This document shows, one piece after another, positions 6,497 to 12,346 of a stretch of 12,346 nucleotides of DNA (position 1 is its first letter; the number at the start of each line of letters is the position of its first letter). The notes below the pieces were generated by a model that searched no databases, was not told where the DNA came from, and saw nothing but the letters and a program-made list of their open reading frames with translations. This stretch comes from Planctomycetota bacterium (GTDB lineage: Bacteria; Planctomycetota; UBA8742; SKZP01; JAIOTL01), in NCBI GenBank assembly GCA_021106775.1, contig JAIOTL010000115.1, positions 1-12,346 of the forward strand, in the 5' to 3' direction. The position numbers were made by a program, and so were the translations under genes.

Positions 6497-7783
6497 TTAT
6501 TTTAACGTAACTGCCTCATGCCTTGAAGAGCCGATATTGCTGATATACTGAGTCTTGCTTTCTCGGGCAACATAAACTTTCGTATCAAGCTCTATTCTTC
6601 TTAACACAAATATATTATAAAATACCGCAACTATTGTAAAAAATGCTGCGAATAAGTAAAGGTAAAGCCAGCTTAGGTGGAAAATTATCAATCCTCCTAC
6701 AATTGTACCGATTGACCGTGCCAGATGACCGCTGAACATCCCGAAACTACGAATTGTCGAACGATTTGACTGATGGGCATTGCTCATTTGAATTCCTGTA
6801 AGCAGAGGGAAACCGGCTTCAAGAAAACTTTGAGCAAAAGCGAAACCGATTGCCGGAAGTATAAATCCCTCAAGGTTCATCACAAGAATCATTGGAAAAG
6901 CAAGCATTGCGAAGAGCATCGCGTTTGACCAGCGCATGAGTTTTTGTGTAAGATAGATATTGAGAAAAGTTATCAGAAGTCCCAAAATCGGTATCAAACT
7001 AACAATTATCCCGTAATTCTCCTTCGACAATCCTTTGTTTTCAATAAAATACAGGTTCGCAAATGAGCTGACGATTGCCATGGGAAGGATTAGCAGGAAT
7101 TGTGCTCCTGACACAATCGGAATAATCTTAGTAAGCTTCTGTTTCACGGGTTCAATCGGGTCGGATTTCGGAGTTCGGATGAAACACAATGGTATTAAAC
7201 CGATAAAGATAACAGCACCTAAAATCTGTGTCGCTTTTGCAAGTGAATCGTTGCCGAAATAAGGCTCAAGCCACGATGGTAGATTTCCACCGATTACTCC
7301 ACCGGCAATTGAGCCGACATAAATCCCGATCCAAAACAATTGAAAAACGATTTTACGTAGGCGTTTATGATGGTCTGCATACTGCTGAATCAGCGGTCCA
7401 GAAGCAACAAGCATTATCGCTCGCCCAAAACCTGTAACACAGTTGAAAAGTATGATGAGAAACATGCTCTGCATCCAGGGCATAATGAGCAATCCGATAC
7501 TCAAGATTGTTGTGCCAATTACGACCATATATTTACGAGTATTGTGATTTCGCCTAAAAAGTCTGTCAGCATAGAAACCAAGCGGGATGATAATGAGTGC
7601 AAGGGTTAACGAGCTGGCAGCGATTATAAATCCTATTTCGTTCTCTTTGAAACCGAGTTTCAGCAGATGCAGGTTGAACAGGACGTTGAAGCCGATGATA
7701 AATGCTACACGCCACCCCGTGCTAACCACCATTAACACTATGTCCCGGATGTAACCGTTGTCTGCTTTCTCTTGGTTCTCCAT
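6497..7783 (-). CDS. Major facilitator superfamily transporter, substrate unknown
   Basis: About 428 residues with around 12 hydrophobic membrane spans, the standard MFS size. The conserved loop between spans 2 and 3 is visible as GFYADRLFRRNHNTRKY (69-85), a variant of the GxxxDRxGRR signature in which the second Gly is replaced by Phe. A charged central loop (about 202-220, RTPKSDPIEPVKQK) separates the two six-helix halves. The C-terminal tail is hydrophilic and cytoplasmic. MFS carriers move small solutes across the inner membrane using an ion gradient; nothing here points to a substrate. The start is uncertain. Upstream in-frame GTG 7798 and ATG 7795 overlap or abut the only SD-like element (AAAGGTGA), so I prefer ATG 7783, although the spacing (11 bases) is rather long. 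It is the first gene of a likely two-gene operon with the CAP protein and is divergent from purB. Confidence 0.85.
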   Translation of the reverse strand: MENQEKADNGYIRDIVLMVVSTGWRVAFIIGFNVLFNLHLLKLGFKENEIGFIIAASSLTLALIIIPLGFYADRLFRRNHNTRKYMVVIGTTILSIGLLIMPWMQSMFLIILFNCVTGFGRAIMLVASGPLIQQYADHHKRLRKIVFQLFWIGIYVGSIAGGVIGGNLPSWLEPYFGNDSLAKATQILGAVIFIGLIPLCFIRTPKSDPIEPVKQKLTKIIPIVSGAQFLLILPMAIVSSFANLYFIENKGLSKENYGIIVSLIPILGLLITFLNIYLTQKLMRWSNAMLFAMLAFPMILVMNLEGFILPAIGFAFAQSFLEAGFPLLTGIQMSNAHQSNRSTIRSFGMFSGHLARSIGTIVGGLIIFHLSWLYLYLFAAFFTIVAVFYNIFVLRRIELDTKVYVARESKTQYISNIGSSRHEAVTLK

Positions 7784-7962
7784 AAAATCAGACATCACCT
7801 TTGCATAAAAATTGCAGTCATTCTAACAAATGCATACAAGATTATTTTCAATTTTTCTTGATACCGAGAGTGTTAATTTATCATACTGAAGTGATTGAAC
7901 ATTTGATTTACTTGTTTCGAACATAAGTTATACTTTGGTTTTGACCTTTTGCGGGGTGTGTG
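7784..7962. promoter_or_regulatory. Divergent promoter region between the MFS gene and purB
   Basis: This short gap must hold both divergent promoters. For purB, TATACT (7929-7934) is a good -10 box about 28 bases before the ATG. The nearest -35-like TTGATT (7903-7908) is 20 bases away, which is long. For the MFS gene, TAGAAT (7826-7821, minus) is a possible -10 with TTGAAA at 7852-7847, again at 20 bases. None is decisive. Confidence 0.35.
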
Positions 7963-9396
7963 ATGGTTGAGAATGCAGATGAGAGACGGAAATATGTTTC
8001 GCCATTGAGTCGGCGGTATGCAAGCGAGCAGATGCAGTATCTGTTTTCGGAGGAAAAGCGTATATTGACCTGGCGCGAACTCTGGATTGCACTTGCAGAA
8101 GCGGAGATGAACGCGGGTCTGTCTATCATCCGACCTGATATGATTGCTGAGATGAAAGAGCATAAGGGAAATATTGATTGGGAGTTCGCTGCGCAAAAGG
8201 AAAAAAAAATTCGGCATGATGTGATGGCACATGTACACGCGTTTGGCGAAGTTGCTCCATTAGCATCAGGGATTATTCACCTTGGCGCAACTTCATGCTT
8301 TGTAACAGATAATGCGGACTTGATAATTTATCGAGAAGCCCTGAAACTGTTGCATCAACGCCTGCTCGTTGTTATGAACAATCTCGCTGATTTTGCGTTG
8401 AAATACAAAGATTTACCGACGCTTGGATATACGCACTTTCAACCAGCGCAGCCCACAACAGTTGGCAAACGGGCAACACTCTGGCTTTATGATTTTTACG
8501 TTGCTGCTCAGGAAATCGAACAGGTTATAAAAAACCTGCGGTTTAGGGGTATCAAAGGTGCAACCGGTACGCAAGCATCTTTTATGACATTGTTCGATGA
8601 CAACGAGGAAAAAGTTAAACAAGTTGATGATGAAGTTACTCAGACTTTCGGGTTCAAGGATTCTTTTCCAGTAACAGGACAGACATATTCACGCATCGAG
8701 GATGTACGTATCACTAATGCTTTGACACTTGTCGCATCTGCATCAGCAAAGTTCGCAGAGGATATGCGTCTGCTATCACATGAAAAAGAACTCCAGGAAC
8801 CGTTCGGAGAGAAGCAGGTTGGCTCTTCCGCCATGCCCTACAAGCGCAACCCAATGAAATCCGAACGCGTGTGTTCGCTAGCGCGTTTTCTCAAGAATTT
8901 GTCGATGAATGCGCAGGATACACATCAGCATCAATGGCTGGAGCGAACTTTAGACGATTCTGCCAACCGCCGGCTGACAATGCCGGAAGCTTTTCTTACA
9001 GCAGAAGCGATCACTTTACTTTGCGCAGAAATTTCGGATGGAATTGTAGTAAACGAAGAAATTATCAGGAAAAACTTGGATGAACACGCACCTCTCCTGC
9101 TCACCGAAGAGCTGATGATGCATGCTGCTTCCAAAGGTACAAGTCGGCAGGATTTGCACGAGAAAATACGTGAACATTCTCATGCAGCGATGAGAAATCT
9201 TAAGGAAACCGGCACAAACGACCTGAAACAGCGTTTACTTGCGGATACTGCTTTTACAGAATTTAAAAATCTAATTGAGTCGGATGAAATATTTGCGAGT
9301 CGAGCAGCATCGCAAACCGAAGATTTCGTTAAAACCGTTAGAAAATATATCGCCGACTTCGGCATTGCTGAAAAAACTCCTGAAACATCGGTGTAA
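7963..9396 (+). CDS. purB: Adenylosuccinate lyase, animal-like type
   Basis: The enzyme splits fumarate from SAICAR and from adenylosuccinate, steps 8 and last-to-AMP in purine synthesis, in the cytosol as a tetramer. The 477-residue protein belongs to the fumarase/aspartase superfamily. It has the general-acid His158 in TLGYTHFQPAQPTTVGKR and the catalytic serine loop SSAMPYKRNP (288-297). It also has RHDVMAHVHAFG, GIIHLGATSCFVTDN, FRGIKGATGTQASF and ERTLDDSANRR. These long motifs and the overall length resemble the human enzyme (484 residues) far more than the shorter B. subtilis (about 430) or E. coli (456) forms. ATG 7963 sits 6 bases after GGGG; the adjoining GTG 7960 is an alternative that adds one residue. 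The stop overlaps the A-run of the shared terminator. Identification is firm. Confidence 0.96.
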   Translation: MVENADERRKYVSPLSRRYASEQMQYLFSEEKRILTWRELWIALAEAEMNAGLSIIRPDMIAEMKEHKGNIDWEFAAQKEKKIRHDVMAHVHAFGEVAPLASGIIHLGATSCFVTDNADLIIYREALKLLHQRLLVVMNNLADFALKYKDLPTLGYTHFQPAQPTTVGKRATLWLYDFYVAAQEIEQVIKNLRFRGIKGATGTQASFMTLFDDNEEKVKQVDDEVTQTFGFKDSFPVTGQTYSRIEDVRITNALTLVASASAKFAEDMRLLSHEKELQEPFGEKQVGSSAMPYKRNPMKSERVCSLARFLKNLSMNAQDTHQHQWLERTLDDSANRRLTMPEAFLTAEAITLLCAEISDGIVVNEEIIRKNLDEHAPLLLTEELMMHAASKGTSRQDLHEKIREHSHAAMRNLKETGTNDLKQRLLADTAFTEFKNLIESDEIFASRAASQTEDFVKTVRKYIADFGIAEKTPETSV

Positions 9397-9428
9397 AAAA
9401 AAGCCCCACTGGGGGGCTTGGGGCTTTT
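9395..9428. terminator. Bidirectional intrinsic terminator between purB and the lysine aminotransferase gene
   Basis: AAAAGCCCC (9399-9407) pairs with GGGGCTTTT (9420-9428). On the minus strand the stem is followed by eight T residues (complement of 9402-9395), a strong intrinsic terminator for the aminotransferase gene. On the plus strand only four T residues follow, giving a weaker terminator for purB. A second C-run allows an alternative stem in the minus-strand transcript: AAGCCCC with GGGGCTT around a 5-base loop, placed directly before the U-tract. The A-run overlaps the last bases of the purB TAA stop. Confidence 0.9.
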
Positions 9429-9481
9429 CATTATTTTAGAATAATTCTATGGATTTTAGCAGATTATGTTTCAAAATGCAA

Positions 9482-10813
9482 TTATGCTTTTATTTTTATC
9501 GCTTTTTCGAGAGTTTCAAGTGCGAAATTCGCTTCATCCATGCTCAGATTCAAGCCCGGACGGAAACGTACTGTTTTCGTGCCAGCAGCAAGAGTCGCCA
9601 GACCGTTATCGAAACAAATCGTCCGCATCTCATCGCGCGCTTCGGTACTCACGCAGTCAAACGCCATAAACAATCCACGTCCTCTGACATTGCTCATCAC
9701 ATTCGGGTATTTCTCGCCAAATTCCCGCAACTTGCTGACAAAATGCGCACCCACTTTCGCAGCGTTTTCAAGCAGATTGTCCTCACGAATAATTTCCGCA
9801 TATTTCATGCCGCGAAGCATGTCCACGAGATTGCCGCCCCAGGTCGAGTTGATTCTGCCCGAATAACTGAACACATTATTCTCAACTTCGTCGATTCTGC
9901 TGTTCGCCATGATTCCACAAACCTGCGTTTTCTTGCCGAAGCAGATAATATCAGGCGTAAACCCAAAATGCTCGAACGCCCAGAATTTACCTGTTGAACC
10001 GCCGCCGGTTTGAACCTCGTCAACAATCAACATAGCTTCGAACTCGTCAGCAAGTTTGCGCAATCCCTGGAAGAATTCCGCGCGGAAATGATTGTCGCCA
10101 CCTTCACCCTGAATCGGCTCGATGATAATTGCTGCGATGTCGTCTGGATTATCCGCGAATGCCTTGCGAATCTGCTCAAATGCCTGCTCTTCCTTTGCTG
10201 CGACTTCTTTGATGACCTCATCAGTAATCGGAAATCTGAGTTTCGGATTGATAATGCGGGGCCAATCGAACTGCGGGAACCATTTTGTTTTAGTTGGGTC
10301 AGTGTTGGTCAGCGACATTGTGTAGCCGGTTCTGCCGTGGAACGCATCAGTAAAATGAATCGCTTGCATGCCCTTGGTTTCGCCGATGCCCTTGGCAATA
10401 TTTTTCTGGACTTTCCAGTCGAATGAGGCTTTCAGCGCGTTTTCGACTGCGAGTCCTCCACCTGCGATGAAAAACATATGATTGAAACCTTCGGGAAGTG
10501 TCAATTTGCCGAATTTATCAACGAAATACGCAAATTCCTTAGCGTAAATGTCTGAATTTGTCGGATTTGCAAGTGCCGCCCTCAAAATTGCTTTTTTGAA
10601 TTCTTCATCACCGACGACTTTTGGGTGATTGTGTCCAAGTGGCAGAGATGCGAAGTATGAATACATATCAAGGTATTCTTTGCCGGTGTTCGCATCAACA
10701 ATGTAGTTTCCATGTGATTTCTCAAGGTCAATCACAATGTGGAAACCGTCAACCAGAATGTACTGTCCAAGCTTTGAAAGTACTGAATCTGCAGAAGTTT
10801 GGTACGTTTGCAT
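9482..10813 (-). CDS. lat: L-lysine 6-aminotransferase (lysine epsilon-aminotransferase)
   Basis: This PLP enzyme moves the epsilon-amino group of L-lysine to 2-oxoglutarate. It yields 2-aminoadipate 6-semialdehyde, which closes to piperideine-6-carboxylate, and glutamate. The 443-residue protein is a class III aminotransferase and tracks the Mycobacterium tuberculosis enzyme (449 residues) closely. FIAGGGLAVENALKASFDW (115-133) and FHGRTGYTMSLTNT match it, and Asp265 in IVDEVQTGG contacts the PLP ring nitrogen. Lys294, the first Lys of FGKKTQVCGIM, is the Schiff-base lysine, and Glu237 in IQGEGG and Arg416 are the expected substrate-site residues. The FGKKTQVCG signature separates it from ornithine, acetylornithine and GABA aminotransferases. 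ATG 10813 follows AAGGAGG by 4 bases, a near-perfect ribosome site, suggesting strong translation. It is a single-gene unit, ending at the hairpin at 9395-9428 and divergent from an M20 peptidase gene. The role could be lysine catabolism or supply of aminoadipate semialdehyde; sequence does not decide. Confidence 0.93.
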   Translation of the reverse strand: MQTYQTSADSVLSKLGQYILVDGFHIVIDLEKSHGNYIVDANTGKEYLDMYSYFASLPLGHNHPKVVGDEEFKKAILRAALANPTNSDIYAKEFAYFVDKFGKLTLPEGFNHMFFIAGGGLAVENALKASFDWKVQKNIAKGIGETKGMQAIHFTDAFHGRTGYTMSLTNTDPTKTKWFPQFDWPRIINPKLRFPITDEVIKEVAAKEEQAFEQIRKAFADNPDDIAAIIIEPIQGEGGDNHFRAEFFQGLRKLADEFEAMLIVDEVQTGGGSTGKFWAFEHFGFTPDIICFGKKTQVCGIMANSRIDEVENNVFSYSGRINSTWGGNLVDMLRGMKYAEIIREDNLLENAAKVGAHFVSKLREFGEKYPNVMSNVRGRGLFMAFDCVSTEARDEMRTICFDNGLATLAAGTKTVRFRPGLNLSMDEANFALETLEKAIKIKA

Positions 10814-11086
10814 AGTTCCTCCTTAGGATATTTATTGAAATTTGAGTATTTAACAGGATTTTAAAAATGATAACCAATAACAATTGAATTATGCGAATGG
10901 ATGTGCAAATAGCGCGGGTCTATTGCTTCGCGGTATTGATTTTAGTGATAGTTCATGTTGTCGTTTAAATTTCATTGATTTCTCAAATGTAAGTTATGTA
11001 TTCTTACAGTTGTTAGTAAATAATATTTGCTTTTTTGATTAAATCAATACAAAATCATAAAAAACTACATTTTAAAAATTATTTTC
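10814..11086. promoter_or_regulatory. Divergent promoter region between lat and the M20 peptidase gene
   Basis: These 273 AT-rich bases lie between two divergently transcribed genes and contain no supportable gene. A perfect 13-base palindrome, TTGATT-A-AATCAA (11035-11047), lies 39 bases before the M20 ATG and could be an operator; AT-rich palindromes of this size also arise by chance. No clean -35/-10 pair is seen on either strand. The M20 start has no Shine-Dalgarno sequence, only an A/T-rich run, unlike lat on the other side. Confidence 0.4.
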
Positions 11087-12292
11087 ATGGAATCAAAAAC
11101 AATAGAACTTTTAAGAGAGCTTGTTTCGATAGATTCAAGAACCGGAAATGAAAACCGGATTCTGGAATTTATTGAAGATAAACTCATCGATTCGGATTTT
11201 CGAGTTTCGCGTCAAAAAGTCAGTGTTTCGGAAAAGCCGCGTTATAACTTGCTTGCCAAGAAAGGGAGTGGAGATTTTGCGGTTATGTTTTTCGCGCATG
11301 TTGATACAGTATCACCTGATGCTGAGTATGAAAAGCAAGGGATTAATCCGCTTGAGCTTCGGTTTGACGATGAGAACAAGGTTTATCGAGGGTTGGGATG
11401 TGCTGACCAAAAGGCGGGAGTGGCTGCGCTGATTTCTGCATTTACTGATTATATGCCTGATAACATTGTAATAAAGCTTGCGTTTTTGGTGGACGAAGAA
11501 GCGGATTCACTTGGAGCATACAAGTTGATTCAAGAGCGTCCTGATTTTCTTGAAGATGTTGCAATGCTTATTTCAACTGACCTTGGTGGAGCCGATTTCG
11601 ATACTCGTGCCGATGTACCGGGAGTTTCATATTATGCGGGGAATTATGGACGGTTTCCGTTGCGATTGAGCATAAACGGCGAAAGAATTCACGGTTCAAT
11701 TGCCGGGAACACTCAACCTGCACTGGAAGCATCACGTTTATTATTGAACCTTTGGGAGAATCAGACACGGTTGTTTAAACCCAATGCAGCATTTGATTCA
11801 CCGAGTATTTCCGTGCGCAATATTAACTCGACTTCTGTTGGATTCTCGTCCTCCGAGCGTATTGACATTGATTTTGATTTCTCGGTTGGTACTGATGTTA
11901 CAGGTGATTCAATGCTTGCGGATTTGCGCCTTTTGATGATGAATCTTCGTCAGGAGGGCAAGCTTTTACTTCCGAATTCACATTATATGATTGAGATTCC
12001 TGACCGTGGGATTCCCTATTTTGGTGCGTTCATAGCAGATTCTGATAACGAGCATATTGCTCGGACGCTGGAATGTTATCAGGACTTTTTCAAGCAACCT
12101 GCTGGGAATTGCATTAATCGGTCAGTTGCAGATTCAAATGCTTTTGCAACTCTGATACCCGAAATCCCCGTGATAACACTTGGTCCAACGGGTGGGAATG
12201 CGCATAATTTCAATGAATGGCTTCATAAGGATGCCGCGGATTCTGCAACCGCATTCTATCGCTTCCTTATTGAGTCCTGTGAAAAAAAGTAA
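11087..12292 (+). CDS. M20-family zinc metallopeptidase/deacylase (ArgE/DapE/CPG2-like)
   Basis: The 401-residue protein has the co-catalytic metal site of M20 amidohydrolases. His71 and Asp73 lie in FFAHVDTV, the bridging Asp107 in GLGCADQKAG, and the catalytic Glu137 with the ligand Glu138 in VDEEADS. Asp165 lies in STDLGG and the last ligand His373 in NAHNFNEWL. His202 (RIHGS) fits the residue supplied by the dimerisation lid domain. Family members remove an acyl, succinyl or amino-acid group from small substrates in the cytosol. The narrow specificity (ArgE, DapE, LysK, peptidase T or carboxypeptidase) cannot be read from the motifs. Divergent placement next to lysine 6-aminotransferase makes a lysine- or ornithine-related amide substrate a reasonable guess, no more. 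The start ATG 11087 lacks a Shine-Dalgarno sequence but fits the family N-terminus (ELLRELVSIDSRTGNE). No hairpin terminator is seen in the 54 bases that remain after the stop. Confidence 0.88.
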   Translation: MESKTIELLRELVSIDSRTGNENRILEFIEDKLIDSDFRVSRQKVSVSEKPRYNLLAKKGSGDFAVMFFAHVDTVSPDAEYEKQGINPLELRFDDENKVYRGLGCADQKAGVAALISAFTDYMPDNIVIKLAFLVDEEADSLGAYKLIQERPDFLEDVAMLISTDLGGADFDTRADVPGVSYYAGNYGRFPLRLSINGERIHGSIAGNTQPALEASRLLLNLWENQTRLFKPNAAFDSPSISVRNINSTSVGFSSSERIDIDFDFSVGTDVTGDSMLADLRLLMMNLRQEGKLLLPNSHYMIEIPDRGIPYFGAFIADSDNEHIARTLECYQDFFKQPAGNCINRSVADSNAFATLIPEIPVITLGPTGGNAHNFNEWLHKDAADSATAFYRFLIESCEKK

Positions 12293-12346
12293 CTGAATGC
12301 ATTCTCCCCTGCATCGTTTACGCACTTCCAGCAAAGAATACAAGTC

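Noticed and set aside
9449..9997. Open 182-codon frame on the plus strand under the aminotransferase gene
   Set aside because: It lies almost wholly antisense to lat, whose motifs are all intact. The translated sequence has no recognisable family and no ribosome site, so it is a shadow frame.
12295..12304. Palindrome GAATGCATTC after the M20 stop
   Set aside because: A 10-base palindrome without a loop or T-tract is most simply chance; it is not a terminator.
1..12346. CRISPR array, tRNA, rRNA, insertion sequence or prophage
   Set aside because: I saw no regularly spaced long repeats, no tRNA-like arms, no ribosomal RNA sequence and no transposase or phage motifs. The repeats at 3446-3646 are too short and irregular to be CRISPR.

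Overview
The window is about 40% GC and looks like a bacterial chromosomal segment. It carries housekeeping and catabolic genes with no phage, insertion sequence, CRISPR array or tRNA that I can see. Most starts have a clear Shine-Dalgarno sequence, which argues against typical Bacteroidota. The gene set would fit an uncultured, amino-acid-using anaerobe from the FCB or PVC side of the tree: an ADP-forming acyl-CoA synthetase, a lysine 6-aminotransferase, an ExeA-like ATPase and a secreted CAP-domain protein. The phylum cannot be fixed from this sequence, and that placement is inference.

Layout. Minus strand, read from right to left: an MFS transporter (7783-6497), 27 bases later a secreted CAP/SCP-domain protein (6469-4949), then prfB for release factor 2 (4843-3730), a single-chain ADP-forming acyl-CoA synthetase (3295-1016), and the first 207 codons of an ExeA/GspA-type AAA ATPase (621-1, cut by the window edge). 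Two long gaps interrupt this run. The gap at 3302-3729 is full of short repeated words. The gap at 622-1015 is very AT-rich and has an inverted repeat just before the ATPase gene. To the right, purB (7963-9396, plus) starts divergently from the transporter and converges on the lysine aminotransferase gene (10813-9482, minus). The two share a strong GC-rich terminator hairpin at 9395-9428. An M20-family metallopeptidase gene (11087-12292, plus) is divergent from the aminotransferase gene.

How the genes relate. purB (purine synthesis) and prfB (translation termination) are housekeeping genes. Lysine 6-aminotransferase and the acyl-CoA synthetase could both serve amino-acid fermentation: one removes an amino group from lysine, the other makes ATP from acyl-CoA thioesters. 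They are not in one operon, so this link is only inference. The MFS and CAP genes are probably co-transcribed.

The best-supported special feature is the +1 programmed frameshift in prfB. Its slippery CTT-TGA-C site and upstream SD-like element give 24 codons before the shift and a full-length 370-residue protein. Other points worth a look are the beta-then-alpha domain order of the acyl-CoA synthetase, the 10-base-period repeat triads in the 3302-3729 gap, the unrecognised 380-residue front half of the CAP protein, and the animal-like form of PurB. I do not see a clearly new multi-gene system in this window.
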